Assembly: GCA_945906945.1 (NCBI GenBank)
Contig: CAMDSZ010000003.1
Location: 1 to 43,476 of the forward strand
Reading direction: 5' to 3'
Length of the DNA: 43,476 bases
From: Akkermansia muciniphila
GTDB taxonomy: Bacteria; Verrucomicrobiota; Verrucomicrobiia; Chthoniobacterales; Chthoniobacteraceae
Shown: positions 29,443-40,928 of the stretch, one piece after another
Layout of the letters: each line of letters opens with the position of its first letter
Position numbering within the stretch: the stretch's first letter is position 1
Translations under genes and position numbers: made by a program
Notes under the pieces: model-generated
What the model saw: the letters and a program-made list of their open reading frames with translations, nothing else
What the model was told of the DNA's origin: nothing
Database searches by the model: none

Positions 29443-30345
29443 ATGGCCGCCAACACTCGAGATATCCGCCGACGCATTAAGTCGGTGAAAAATACGGCGC
29501 AGATTACTAAGGCGATGCAGATGGTCGCCGCATCGAAGATGCGCAAGGCACAGCAGGCTGCGATCGCCAGCCGCCCGTATGCCGAGGAGCTCTCGCGCCT
29601 GCTTCGCCCCTTCATCGACATGTTGGGTGATGAAGATCGGGCTCCACATCCACTGATGGACTCCCGCGAAGTGAAGCGTGAGTTGGTGCTTGTCCTCTCC
29701 ACGGACAAGGGCCTCTGCGGTGCATTGAACACAAATCTTTTCCGCGAGCTTTCCCAGTTCGATCCCGCCAAGACAGACTTTGTTTGCGTGGGCAGAAAAG
29801 GCGCTCAGTTCCTGGTGCGCTCTAAGTGTTCAGTAATCGCTGAATTTGATCTGAAGGATAATTTTAGCTTCCACCATGCTCAGACGGTCGCGAAGTTCTG
29901 CATGGAAGAGTACATGAAGGGAAAGGTGGATCGAATCACGGTTGCCTACTCCGACTTCGTCAACACCCTCACACAAATTCCAAGCACACGCATCGTTGCT
30001 CCGGTTCATTCTTTTGATCTCGGAGCGACCGCGCTCGACGGAAAAAATGATGAAACCAGCGGGGCGAAAATCACTCCGCCAGATGTTACCGAGTACCTGC
30101 TGGAGCCGAACAAGGACACGCTGCTCGATGAACTTCTGCCACACTTTGTGTTCTTCAAGATCTACCATTTGGTGCTTGAAAGCCGCGCCTCGGAGCATTC
30201 CGCCCGGATGGTCGCGATGAAGAATGCGACGGATAACGCGAAACAAATCATCAAGGATCTAACGCTCGAATATAACAAAATCCGTCAGGCGAGTATCACG
30301 ACCGAGATTCTCGAAATCGCAACCGCGCAGATGGTGCTCTCCTAA
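29443..30345 (+). CDS. atpG: F0F1 ATP synthase subunit gamma
   Basis: DIRRRIKSVKNTAQITKAMQMVAASKMRKAQ, STDKGLCGALN, RMVAMKNATDNA. Confidence 0.98.
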   Translation: MAANTRDIRRRIKSVKNTAQITKAMQMVAASKMRKAQQAAIASRPYAEELSRLLRPFIDMLGDEDRAPHPLMDSREVKRELVLVLSTDKGLCGALNTNLFRELSQFDPAKTDFVCVGRKGAQFLVRSKCSVIAEFDLKDNFSFHHAQTVAKFCMEEYMKGKVDRITVAYSDFVNTLTQIPSTRIVAPVHSFDLGATALDGKNDETSGAKITPPDVTEYLLEPNKDTLLDELLPHFVFFKIYHLVLESRASEHSARMVAMKNATDNAKQIIKDLTLEYNKIRQASITTEILEIATAQMVLS

Positions 30346-31803
<1,458 letters not shown>

Positions 31804-31829
31804 GTAATTGGCTGATTCTCCGTCTGGCT

Positions 31830-31852
31830 CGCGTCGCATGGATTGCGGCGCG
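31830..31852 (+). promoter_or_regulatory. Intercistronic hairpin between atpD and atpC
   Basis: CGCGTCGCA-(TGGAT)-TGCGGCGCG, 9-bp stem with one G-U pair, no U tract directly after. Confidence 0.55.
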
Positions 31853-31898
31853 AACCAAAACGGGGATGCGCATTTTTCAACCACGCTGACTCTTCTCC

Positions 31899-32303
31899 AT
31901 GGCTACCGTAAGATTAGAAATAATAACCCCCGAGGCTGTTGCTTACAGGGATGATGTGGACATGGTTTTACTGCCTGCGGAATTGGGGGAAATGGGTGTT
32001 TATCCCATGCACGTTCCTCTCATCACCAAGATTATGCCGGGTGAGTTGGTGGTGACTAAAGGCGCTGAAAAGGCTCGGATCGCAATCGGAGAAGGGTTTG
32101 CGGAGATCACCCAGACGAACATTCGCGTGCTTGCTGACATGGCGATCGAAGAAGCGCAGATCGATGAAGAGGCCGCTGAAAAAGCGGTTGAACGTGCGCA
32201 GGAGCGGTTGCGTCAGGGAAGTCTGGGGGATGAGGAAGTGGCGATGGTAAACGTCATTCTCGCCAAATCACTCGCGCAGCTGAAGGTGAAGCGGCGCCGG
32301 TAG
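31899..32303 (+). CDS. atpC: F0F1 ATP synthase subunit epsilon
   Basis: 134 aa; VRLEIITPEAVAYRDDVDMVLLPAELGEMGVYPMHVPLIT, C-terminal helical part. Confidence 0.95.
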   Translation: MATVRLEIITPEAVAYRDDVDMVLLPAELGEMGVYPMHVPLITKIMPGELVVTKGAEKARIAIGEGFAEITQTNIRVLADMAIEEAQIDEEAAEKAVERAQERLRQGSLGDEEVAMVNVILAKSLAQLKVKRRR

Positions 32304-32341
32304 TCGGTGGCCGGTCGCTGGATTAGGTTGGGGTGGTTAGC

Positions 32342-32370
32342 AAAAATTCTCCGCTCCGACTCAAAGCGGA
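32342..32370 (-). terminator. Candidate terminator for the FGGY kinase gene
   Basis: On minus strand TCCGCT-TTGAGTCGG-AGCGGA-GAATTTTT, overlapping the stop codon. Confidence 0.4.
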
Positions 32371-33827
32371 TTCTGAGTTAAAACACGCTCCAACTCCGAA
32401 ATCCTTGCTCGTTGCTTTTGGTATTCCATCGCGGCCTTTTTCTGAGGCTGGATGGCGCGCGTGTTTTTGAGCGGGGTGATCGGTAGCCCAAGATTTTCCA
32501 GCGCGAAGATCGCGGCACCTCGAATGCTGGCCTCCGCCTCGGGATTGGGATGCAGAGGGCTGTTCATCACATTTGCGAGGCGCTGCATTGCGCTCTTGGA
32601 GGAGTGAATTCCGCCTGACACCAAAACCTTGTCTACTTCTCCGGTTTTCTTGGCCACCATTTCCGCAATCAACGCAAGCCGGTGATACGTGCCCTCTGTG
32701 ATCGCCTGCAGCAGATCAATTCCCGAGGTCGCCTGAGTGATCCCGAGAATGGTGCCGCTCAGTTTTTCATTCCAAGAAGGCGCTCGTTCTGTGGTCCAAA
32801 AAGGAACTACCGTGAGCCCGTGGGCGGGGCGCAGGCGGCGCGACATTTCCTTTTCCAAAGCTTCCAGAGAACCGGTCTGTAGATTGGCTATACCCCATGC
32901 CCTCAGGTTTCCCGCATTGCTCACCGCCCCACCTACCAAGTAGCGCGATGAGTCTACACGATAGCAAAATAACCCGAGCGGGGCCTTGGCGACCTTGCCC
33001 GCCCGCATCACACGGAGCGCCGCTGAAGTTCCGACATTGATTGCAGCCATGCCCGGTTTTGTGCAGCCCGACCCAAGGTTGGACGCCGCGCCGTCACCGA
33101 TTGCGGGGAACCAAAGCGCGCCTGCAAGCTCTGGAAAATAGCGCGCCGTTGAAGGTGACATCCCCGACGGTGTGTCGGAAATCTCAAGAAAGGAGGAGTC
33201 CTTCAACCTTAGAAAACTCAAAAGCTCCGGATCCCACTTTAACGTGGATGGATCAAACAGTCCTGTGCCGGTGGCCATTCCAATGGCGCAATGAGCAGAC
33301 CCTGCGATTTGCAGTTGTACCCACTCTCCCGGGGACATCCATTGACGGACCTTCTTAAATGCCGATGGATCCGTTCTTCGCAGCCACCGCAATTTTGCTG
33401 GCCAGAAAGAACTCCGCAGCATGCACCCCGTGCGCCCGTGAATTCTTGCCTCTGAAAACACATCCCGCATCTCGGCTGAGTCATCACGGCATCGTGAGTC
33501 TGCCCAAGTGATCACATCCGTCAAAGGTGCGCCCGTACTATCAACGCCGAGGAGACTGTGCCAAAAGCAAGAGACTCCGACAGCCGCGATAGGCCTGGAG
33601 CGGAGTTGCCGGTGTGATCTGGCGTATTCCAGCGTCTTGGCGATGCATTCGCGTACGGACTTTAACAATGCCGCCGGGCGCATCACACAGGTGCCATCTG
33701 CTTTGGTGAGCAGTGGTGATTTCTGGTGACTGGTCGACTCCACAATGCGAGACCCCGAATGCGTGAAAAGCGCCGCACGACTTGATGAGGTCCCCAGGTC
33801 GAGAGAGAGAATGAGCGGGTCCATCAA
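32361..33827 (-). CDS. FGGY family carbohydrate kinase (gluconokinase-like)
   Basis: LILSLDLGTSSSRAALF, ITWADSRCRDDSAEM, AAINVGTSAALRVM, VLVSGGIHSSKSAMQRLANVM. Confidence 0.85.
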   Translation of the reverse strand: MMDPLILSLDLGTSSSRAALFTHSGSRIVESTSHQKSPLLTKADGTCVMRPAALLKSVRECIAKTLEYARSHRQLRSRPIAAVGVSCFWHSLLGVDSTGAPLTDVITWADSRCRDDSAEMRDVFSEARIHGRTGCMLRSSFWPAKLRWLRRTDPSAFKKVRQWMSPGEWVQLQIAGSAHCAIGMATGTGLFDPSTLKWDPELLSFLRLKDSSFLEISDTPSGMSPSTARYFPELAGALWFPAIGDGAASNLGSGCTKPGMAAINVGTSAALRVMRAGKVAKAPLGLFCYRVDSSRYLVGGAVSNAGNLRAWGIANLQTGSLEALEKEMSRRLRPAHGLTVVPFWTTERAPSWNEKLSGTILGITQATSGIDLLQAITEGTYHRLALIAEMVAKKTGEVDKVLVSGGIHSSKSAMQRLANVMNSPLHPNPEAEASIRGAAIFALENLGLPITPLKNTRAIQPQKKAAMEYQKQRARISELERVLTQNPL

Positions 33828-33843
33828 AAGTGCGGTGTGGGTC

Positions 33844-34767
33844 TTACTTTAATCCTGTGGCGGCCTTGAGAGCCGCGCTCATCACTTCAACTGGTGCCGT
33901 CCGTTGAAGCCAGATCTCGAATGCAAGCGCCCCTTGGTGAAGGAGCATGCCTAGGCCATTCGCGCAGCGCGCGCCCGTATCTTCCGCGTCCTCGATAAGC
34001 TGAGTGCGGCGGCTGTAGATCGTGTCATACACAAAATGACGCGCCTCGATAGCCGGCTTAGGTAGCGGCGAGGGGTCGCCTTCCTTCATTCCAAGCGAGC
34101 TGCATTGCAGAACGATGTCCACCTCGGCAAGCGCACAAGAAAGGCTCTCGCTCGAGTCCGTAATGGCTCGAACCGATCGGGCAGAACTCCCCGCTGTCAG
34201 TTCGCGGAGTGAATGAACAAGAGCCTCGGCCTTTGACTGAGTGCGATTCACAAGAGTGATTTCACTGCACCCCTCGATCGCACATTGAATCGCAGCCGCG
34301 CGCCCAGCCCCGCCTCCCGCGCCAATGATCATCACCCTGAGCTCGCCCAATCTTGCGCCGAAGCTGACCATCACAGCCCTTACCAATCCCGGGCCATCCG
34401 TGTTGTATCCCCGGCTTTTGCCGTTCTCGAAGCGGACGGTGTTCACCGCACCCAATTTTTCCGCACTCGGATCAATGGAGTCGATCAAGGGGATGATGGC
34501 CGTCTTGTGTGGGATCGTCAGGTTTACGCCAGCGAATCCGTGCAGGGACAAAAGTCTGAACCCCTCCTCAAGTTCAGGGGGACGCAGGTGAATACGCACG
34601 TATTCCATGTCCATGCCGCACGCTTTCAATGCGGCATTGTGCATCGGCGGAGAAGCGGAATGCGCGACTGGATCACCGATCACGCCAAACCGAATGCCGC
34701 GGTCTTGAGCCTCCGAGGACCAATCCCGGAGGCTCTGTAAAGTGTATGGAGACTCGGTGGAAGCCAC
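33844..34767 (-). CDS. aroE: Shikimate dehydrogenase
   Basis: GVIGDPVAHSASPPMHNAAL, GVNLTIPHKTAIIPLID, GAVNTV, GAGGGAGRAAAIQ, DTIYSRRTQLIEDAE. Confidence 0.94.
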   Translation of the reverse strand: MASTESPYTLQSLRDWSSEAQDRGIRFGVIGDPVAHSASPPMHNAALKACGMDMEYVRIHLRPPELEEGFRLLSLHGFAGVNLTIPHKTAIIPLIDSIDPSAEKLGAVNTVRFENGKSRGYNTDGPGLVRAVMVSFGARLGELRVMIIGAGGGAGRAAAIQCAIEGCSEITLVNRTQSKAEALVHSLRELTAGSSARSVRAITDSSESLSCALAEVDIVLQCSSLGMKEGDPSPLPKPAIEARHFVYDTIYSRRTQLIEDAEDTGARCANGLGMLLHQGALAFEIWLQRTAPVEVMSAALKAATGLK

Positions 34768-34791
34768 AGTTGATGGATCTTGGTTTTAGTT

Positions 34792-36120
34792 TCAGGCTGC
34801 CTTTGAGTCCGCAGTTTGACGGATGCGGCGAATCGAACATTCGCGGCCCAGAACTTCCATCATGTGATAAAGACTCGGGCCTGAGCCGCGTCCGCTGACT
34901 GCAACCCGGGTTGGAAGCACGAGTGAGCCGGCCTTCACGCCGAGCTCCACTGCGGTGGCCTTGAGTGCTGCTTCGATGGATTCAGGCGACCAGTCCGCGA
35001 CCTTTTCGAACGCCGTTGCAAGTGCGTTGAGGCGCGCCGATGCACCGGGCTGGTTGAGTGCTTTCTCGGACGCCTCGGGTTCGAAACTGTAGTCTTCGGT
35101 GAAAAAATAACTGATTGCCGCGGGCACTTCCGCGAATGTCTTCACCTTCTCTTTTACCAATGCCAGGACCGGCTGAAGCTTCGCTGCCTCGAGGCCTTCA
35201 GCGTCAGTGCCAACGAGGAAAGGCGAGCACAGCTCCGCAAAGCGTTCGAGTGTGAGAGACGACATGTACTGTCCGCTAAGCCAGACGCATTTATCGATGT
35301 CAAAGTGGGCGTTCTTGCGGTTTACCTTCTCGAGATCAAAAAGCTGAACAACCTCTTCGATCTCGAGTTTTTCGCGTCCGTCCTTTGGTGACCAGCCCAG
35401 CAGAGTGAGGTAGTTCTTCACAGCTTCCGGAACAAACCCGCCGTCGATATAGCTCGTGATGCTTGCGCCTTCATCGCGTTTGCTCATCTTTGATCCGTCT
35501 TTGTTAAGAATCAGCGGAATGTGTGCGTAGCGCGGAGCGGGTTTGCCAAGTGCCTTGAAAAGCTCCAAGTGCTTTGGAGTGTTCGAAAGATGGTCTTCGC
35601 CCCGGATCACGTGTGAGATTCGCATCTCAATATCGTCCACAACGTTTACAAAATGAAAAATCCAGGATCCGTCGGGGCGTCGGATCGTCATGTCTGGGTG
35701 GGTCTCGTGATTTGAGAGGTCGAACTCGATTCGACCGCATATCATATCGTCCACCACGACGACTTCCCGCAGGGAACGAAACCGCCACGCGCCGTTGTCG
35801 AGGTACAGGTGACCTCCGGCTTCGAGTTGGTCGAAGTAGCGCTGGTAGATGTTTTCGCGCTCCGACTGAAAGTACGGGCCGTATTCCCCGCCCATCGAGG
35901 GACCTTCATCCCAGTCCATGCCCAGCCACCGCAATCCATCGAGGATTACCTGAACGGCTTCCTTCGAGTTTCGAGCCTTGTCGGTGTCTTCAATACGGAG
36001 AACAAAGGTGCCTTTGCAGTGCCTGGCGTAGAGCCAGTTGAAAAGGGCGGTGCGTGCTCCTCCGACGTGGAGGTAGCCGGTGGGTGACGGGGCGAATCGG
36101 ACTCGGACTTCAGATGTCAT
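34792..36120 (-). CDS. gltX: Glutamyl-tRNA synthetase
   Basis: Start MTSEVRVRFAPSPTGYLHVGGARTALFNWLYARH at 36120 (ORF to 36306 is extension); SKMSKRDE (KMSKR). Confidence 0.97.
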   Translation of the reverse strand: MTSEVRVRFAPSPTGYLHVGGARTALFNWLYARHCKGTFVLRIEDTDKARNSKEAVQVILDGLRWLGMDWDEGPSMGGEYGPYFQSERENIYQRYFDQLEAGGHLYLDNGAWRFRSLREVVVVDDMICGRIEFDLSNHETHPDMTIRRPDGSWIFHFVNVVDDIEMRISHVIRGEDHLSNTPKHLELFKALGKPAPRYAHIPLILNKDGSKMSKRDEGASITSYIDGGFVPEAVKNYLTLLGWSPKDGREKLEIEEVVQLFDLEKVNRKNAHFDIDKCVWLSGQYMSSLTLERFAELCSPFLVGTDAEGLEAAKLQPVLALVKEKVKTFAEVPAAISYFFTEDYSFEPEASEKALNQPGASARLNALATAFEKVADWSPESIEAALKATAVELGVKAGSLVLPTRVAVSGRGSGPSLYHMMEVLGRECSIRRIRQTADSKAA

Positions 36121-36293
36121 GGAGAGGTAAGCGTGCGAATAGCAATCGTCGGCTGCGAGCAAAAAGGCAGACCTGGCAGGGTGGCGCTCAAAAACCGTGT
36201 TGCGAGGTGTCAAATTTCGCCACGCGGCCCCCTCTTTTTGCCTTTGCCTCAGTTCAGCGGGGGCTAGAGTCGGGGTTTTTCCCGAAAATTCCC

Positions 36294-37889
36294 ATGAGCA
36301 TTCCAAAAGTTCTAGTTGCAGACCCCATCTCTGAGCGCGGCATTGCAGAGCTCGCAGAGGGCAAATTGTTGAAGGTCGATGTCATGACCGGCAAATCTGA
36401 ACAGGAGTTGCTAGCGATTATCGGCGAGTACCAGGGATTGGTGGTCAGGAGCCAGACCAAGGTGACGGCTAAGCTGCTTGAGGCTGCGACGAACCTGAAG
36501 GTTGTGGGCAGGGCCGGTGTCGGCGTCGACAACGTCGATGTTGACGCCGCGACCAAGAAGGGTGTCATCGTCATGAACACTCCGGGAGGAAACACGGTTT
36601 CAACCGCTGAACATGCCTTTTCGCTCTTGATGGCAATTTCACGCAACATCGCGCAGGCGGACGCCTCGGTCAAAAGCGGTAAATGGGATCGCAAGAGCTT
36701 CGAGGGCGTCGAGCTGTATGGAAAGACATTGGCGATTCTCGGCATGGGCCGGATCGGCGCCGAAGTTGCCACGCGCGCCCAGGCGTTCGGCATGCGTGTG
36801 CTTGCTTATGATCCGTACTTGTCTGCCGCGCGTGCAAAGGCGCTGCATGTCGAGTTGATCGAGCGACTCGATGAAATCGTGCCTCAGGCCGACTACATCA
36901 CCGTTCACATGCCCCTCACCCCGGAAACCAAGCACATGCTCAACCAGGAGCGACTTGCGAAAACGAAAAAAGGGGTGCGAATCATCAACTGCGCGCGGGG
37001 CGGGCTCATTGACGAAGTGGCGCTTTACGAGGCCCTCAAGACAAGGCAGGTGGCTGCCGCCGCGCTTGACGTATTCGAGCAGGAGCCGCCGCCCGCAAAC
37101 TTCCCGCTAAAGGAACTAAACAACATCATTTTCACGCCGCACCTCGGCGCATCGACAGCCGAAGCGCAGGAGAGCGTCGGCATCGAGGTCGCGCAGCAAA
37201 TCCGGGCAGCGCTCCTGCAGGGGGAAATCCGCAACGCAGTGAACATGCCTAGCGTCGACGCGAAGACGCTCGCGGAAATCGGGCCTTATATTTCTCTTGG
37301 AGAAAAGCTGGGACAGTTTCTCTCGCAGATTGTTTCCAAGCGCAGCAACGCGCTTAATGTGAATTTTCAAGGCAGAATCAACGATCTGAATACCAAGCCG
37401 GTTTCACGCTCGGTTTTGCTCGGCTTTCTCAGGTCGGCGGGAGGCGGTGAAGTCAATATTGTCAATGTGCCGGGCTTCGCGCAGCACCTCGGCTTGAAGG
37501 TAAGCGAGTCCAGTGAGTCAACGTCGTCGGATTTTGCAGAACTCATCGAACTCACGGCCACCGGCGAAAGCGGCTGGGCTTCGGTTGCAGGCACATTTTT
37601 TGGAACGACTCCGCGGATTGTGAAAATCAATGGGCGCCACGTGGAGGCCAAGCCCGAGGGCGTGTTGTTCATTTTTGAAAATAAAGATCGTCCGGGGATT
37701 GTCGGCGAGGTGGGGAACTTATTTGGAAAGCATGGCGTGAATATCGCTGGCATGTCGCTCTCGCGCAACGAGGTAGGCGGAAGAGCCCTGACGGTCCTGA
37801 ATTTAGACTCCGTTCCAGGACCTGATCTCGTCAAAGAACTGCTTGCGAACGCCGACATCTACTCCTGCCAGACGGTGAACCTCTCGTAG
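36294..37889 (+). CDS. serA: D-3-phosphoglycerate dehydrogenase with C-terminal ACT domain
   Basis: Start MSIPKVLVADPISERG at 36294; GRAGVGVDNVDVDAATKKGVIVMNTPGGN, LGMGRIGAEVATRAQAFGMRV, INCARGGLIDEVAL, ACT domain ENKDRPGIVGEVGNLFGKHGVNIAGMSLSR. Confidence 0.96.
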   Translation: MSIPKVLVADPISERGIAELAEGKLLKVDVMTGKSEQELLAIIGEYQGLVVRSQTKVTAKLLEAATNLKVVGRAGVGVDNVDVDAATKKGVIVMNTPGGNTVSTAEHAFSLLMAISRNIAQADASVKSGKWDRKSFEGVELYGKTLAILGMGRIGAEVATRAQAFGMRVLAYDPYLSAARAKALHVELIERLDEIVPQADYITVHMPLTPETKHMLNQERLAKTKKGVRIINCARGGLIDEVALYEALKTRQVAAAALDVFEQEPPPANFPLKELNNIIFTPHLGASTAEAQESVGIEVAQQIRAALLQGEIRNAVNMPSVDAKTLAEIGPYISLGEKLGQFLSQIVSKRSNALNVNFQGRINDLNTKPVSRSVLLGFLRSAGGGEVNIVNVPGFAQHLGLKVSESSESTSSDFAELIELTATGESGWASVAGTFFGTTPRIVKINGRHVEAKPEGVLFIFENKDRPGIVGEVGNLFGKHGVNIAGMSLSRNEVGGRALTVLNLDSVPGPDLVKELLANADIYSCQTVNLS

Positions 37890-37902
37890 CGTTTATCTCA
37901 AG

Positions 37903-39306
37903 ATGAAGGTCAGAGTCACTTCCGACGTGCCTTCAGACGGACATTTCACTGTCCGCCTGGTGGTGAAAGATCAGCGCGCGAAGCTCACACCGCCGCCCTC
38001 CGATGGCGAGTTTTCGGGCTCGGTCGGCTCGGTGCTCAATGACCGCTCCAAGCGCATCATGTACGTCGGGCTCGGAGACCGTGCGCAGCTTAATTCGACG
38101 GCCGTGCGGTCAGCTGCGGGAAGCGCCGCGCTTGTGCTCCGTCAGTACGGCCACAACAAAGTGGTGATGGTGCTTGAGGAGCGAACGGAGTTTGTCGAGG
38201 CAGCGGTCGAGGGGTTCGTGTTAGGGGGCTACCGGTACGAGGATTTTGTTCCCAAGAAAACGGCGGAAATTTCCGAGCTCGTTGTCTCGGTTCGCAAAGA
38301 GGATGTGACGGGCGCTCGCAAGGCGGCGGAGCGCGGGGTGGTGCTTGCGGAGTCGATCAATGCGGCGCGTCACCTCGGAAACGCCCCAGGAAATATCATT
38401 TACCCGGAAACGCTTGCGAAGCACGCCCTCGCCCTCGCCCGGCGCGCGAAGCTGCAGTGCAAGGTGATGGACGAAAAAGGTCTGCGCGCTGGCAAGTTTG
38501 GGGGAATTTTGTCCGTAGGTTCGGGAAGCGCACGTTCGCCGCGGCTCATCGCGCTCGAGCACTTGGGTGGTGGGAAGAACGAGGCGCCGCTGGTTTTTAT
38601 CGGCAAGGCGATCACATTTGATAGCGGTGGAATTTCGCTTAAACCTCCGGAGAAAATGGAGGAAATGATTTTTGATAAATGCGGCGGCATCGCGGTTTTG
38701 GGTGCCATGGAGTCGATCGCCCGGCTCAAGATAAAGAGAAATGTCGTGGGATTGATTGCCTCGGCGGAAAACATGCCGGGCGGCGGTGCGTTTCGTCCGG
38801 GCGATATCATACAGACGCGATCTGGGGTCACGGTCGAAATCGTCAACACCGATGCGGAGGGGCGCCTTGTCCTTGCGGATGCGCTCTCGTGGGCGCGTGA
38901 ACACTACAAGGCCTCCGCCATGGTCGATTTGGCGACGCTCACGGGCGCATGCGGGGTTGCTCTCGGCGAATCCTGCGCGGGACTTTGGAGCAATCATGGT
39001 GAATTTCTGAAGACGGTGCAAAGTTGCGCCACCAATGCGGGCGAGAAAACCTGGCACATGCCCCTCGGCCAGGAGTACAGCACCCAGATCAAGAGTAGCG
39101 TCGCACAGATCAAAAACAGTGCGGGTCGCCTGGGTGGCGCCTGCAGTGCTGCGGCTTTCCTTGAAGTCTTTGCAGGGGAAACCAAATGGGCGCACCTGGA
39201 CATCGCCTACACCGCGAGACAAACCGCTGACAAGGACGGCCTGGCGCGCGGCGCGACCGGGTTCGGCGTCCGCACTCTTGTCGCTCTCGCAGAAAGCCGA
39301 GGGTAA
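37903..39306 (+). CDS. pepA: Leucyl aminopeptidase (M17)
   Basis: GKAITFDSGGISLKPPEKMEEM, NTDAEGRLVLADAL motifs of M17. Confidence 0.95.
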   Translation: MKVRVTSDVPSDGHFTVRLVVKDQRAKLTPPPSDGEFSGSVGSVLNDRSKRIMYVGLGDRAQLNSTAVRSAAGSAALVLRQYGHNKVVMVLEERTEFVEAAVEGFVLGGYRYEDFVPKKTAEISELVVSVRKEDVTGARKAAERGVVLAESINAARHLGNAPGNIIYPETLAKHALALARRAKLQCKVMDEKGLRAGKFGGILSVGSGSARSPRLIALEHLGGGKNEAPLVFIGKAITFDSGGISLKPPEKMEEMIFDKCGGIAVLGAMESIARLKIKRNVVGLIASAENMPGGGAFRPGDIIQTRSGVTVEIVNTDAEGRLVLADALSWAREHYKASAMVDLATLTGACGVALGESCAGLWSNHGEFLKTVQSCATNAGEKTWHMPLGQEYSTQIKSSVAQIKNSAGRLGGACSAAAFLEVFAGETKWAHLDIAYTARQTADKDGLARGATGFGVRTLVALAESRG

Positions 39307-39420
39307 CCTCGGGGGCGAGCGGAGGCCAGGGAGGCGAGCGCATCCAGATCAGATGGGGGCGGTTGGTGGGGTGATGAAATATGAAGAGTTCAGTTTGAGG
39401 CAGACCTCAAATCCGCTAGG

Positions 39421-40566
39421 ATGAAGCCCTGCAGACTTTGCAGACAACCCTCATTTGAAAGGACCTCGATCGTGCAAGACTTTACCGGCGGTGGCATTCA
39501 TGCTCTTCCAAGTCGGACAACCCGTTCCACCGGAGATGCGGAGTTCGATCGAAAGGTGAAGGAGTTGGTCGGAGAGTGGGGCGGGGCGGAAAAAACTTCG
39601 GGGCTCATCGAGGAGCTAATCATTACTGCTCTGAAAATGGCTAGAGACGGCGTCAGTCTCGCCGACTTGAAACTTTTCAACCGTTCGCTGCGCGAGATGC
39701 GCAATGCAACCAAGGTTTTCGCGCCTTACCGTGCGAAACAAAAGGTCGTTGTATTCGGCTCGGCGCGCACCGCGAGTAGCGAGGTTGAGTATCAAGCTGC
39801 GGAGGTTTTCGCCGAAAAGATGCGCGACCTCGGTTACATGATCATGACCGGAGGCGGCGACGGAATCATGGGCGCGGCCCAGAAAGGTGCGGGACGGGAC
39901 GCCTCATTCGGGCTGAATATCCGGCTGCCATTCGAACAACGGGCGAACGAGACCATCGATGGCGATCAAAAGCTGATTAACTTCAATTATTTTTTCACAA
40001 GGAAACTGCACTTTGTGAAAGAGTCCCACGCCGTAGCGCTTTTCCCGGGAGGATTCGGCACCATGGACGAGGCGTTCGAAGTTCTTACACTCATGCAGAC
40101 AGGTAAGGCCCGGATTCTTCCAGTTGTGATGGTCGACAAACCAAACGGGACCTACTGGCATACATGGAACAGTTTTCTCGCCGAGTACCTGCTCAAGCTC
40201 GGGCTCATCTCCGCCGAAGATTTTAACCTCTTCAAAGTCACCGACAGCGTCGATGCGGCCATTGACGAAATTCAACAGTTTTACAGAAATTTCGTCTCGT
40301 ATCGTTGGGTCGATCAGAGGCTCGTGCTTCGTATTCGAACCGCCATCACAGACGGTGCGTTGGATGAAATCCGCGAAAACTTTAAAGACATCATCGGTGC
40401 AAATCACTTCGAGCAGACCGTTGCATTACCCGAGGAATCCAACGAGCCAGAGTTAGCTGGGCTTCCGAGGTTGGTGTTCGTTCCCGTAAAGAAAAACTTC
40501 GGACGACTACGGATGTTTATCGATGAGGTGAATGCCGCTTCCACCTCTGTCCCTCATTCCTCGTAG
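39421..40566 (+). CDS. TIGR00730/LOG family Rossmann-fold protein, extended form
   Basis: VVVFGSART, MTGGGDGIMGAAQKGA, LFPGGFGTMDEAFEVLTLMQTGK; exact start uncertain. Confidence 0.87.
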   Translation: MKPCRLCRQPSFERTSIVQDFTGGGIHALPSRTTRSTGDAEFDRKVKELVGEWGGAEKTSGLIEELIITALKMARDGVSLADLKLFNRSLREMRNATKVFAPYRAKQKVVVFGSARTASSEVEYQAAEVFAEKMRDLGYMIMTGGGDGIMGAAQKGAGRDASFGLNIRLPFEQRANETIDGDQKLINFNYFFTRKLHFVKESHAVALFPGGFGTMDEAFEVLTLMQTGKARILPVVMVDKPNGTYWHTWNSFLAEYLLKLGLISAEDFNLFKVTDSVDAAIDEIQQFYRNFVSYRWVDQRLVLRIRTAITDGALDEIRENFKDIIGANHFEQTVALPEESNEPELAGLPRLVFVPVKKNFGRLRMFIDEVNAASTSVPHSS

Positions 40567-40619
40567 GGTTATCTTTTGCCCCTTATCTCTATTTTTTAAA
40601 AACAGTTTGTGCGTTTGAA

Positions 40620-40928
40620 ATGGCTAACTTGAGCATCATCCGGAACGCAGGTGTCGATCTTCCCGACATCGAAGTGCGCGATTCAGTTTCTACGGATCTT
40701 CCGTGGAACGTCGTTGTTCACAACGATCCGGTCAATCTGATGTCTTACGTGACAAAAGTGTTTGTGAAGGTCTTTGGTTTTTCCGAGGCGAAGGCAAAAA
40801 AGCACATGCTGGAGGTTCATCAAAAGGGGCGCTCCATTGTTTGGTCCGGAGCGCGAGAACGTGCGGAGTTTTACGTCCAGCAACTTCACGGCTATCTTCT
40901 GCTTTCCACCATTGAAAAAAACTCATGA
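40620..40928 (+). CDS. clpS: ATP-dependent Clp protease adaptor ClpS
   Basis: PWNVVVHNDPVNLMSYVTKVFVKVFGFSEAKAKKHMLEVHQKGRSIVWSGARERAEFYVQQLHGYLLLSTIE. Confidence 0.95.
   Translation: MANLSIIRNAGVDLPDIEVRDSVSTDLPWNVVVHNDPVNLMSYVTKVFVKVFGFSEAKAKKHMLEVHQKGRSIVWSGARERAEFYVQQLHGYLLLSTIEKNS

Noticed and set aside
36054-36293. N-terminal extension of the serA ORF (611 aa)
   Set aside because: Conserved PGDH start is MSIPKVLVADPISERG at 36294; the extra 80 residues are antisense to gltX.
36121-36306. N-terminal extension of the gltX ORF (504 aa)
   Set aside because: Conserved GluRS N-terminus begins at MTSEVRVRFAPSPTG (36120); the extension overlaps the divergent serA upstream region.
38221-39222. 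333-aa minus-strand ORF
   Set aside because: Lies wholly antisense to pepA, which has clear M17 motifs; composition is typical of a high-GC shadow ORF.
39993-40020. TTTCACAA...TTGTGAAA inverted repeat
   Set aside because: Inside the LOG-family coding region, wrong orientation and spacing for Rex; codon-explained.
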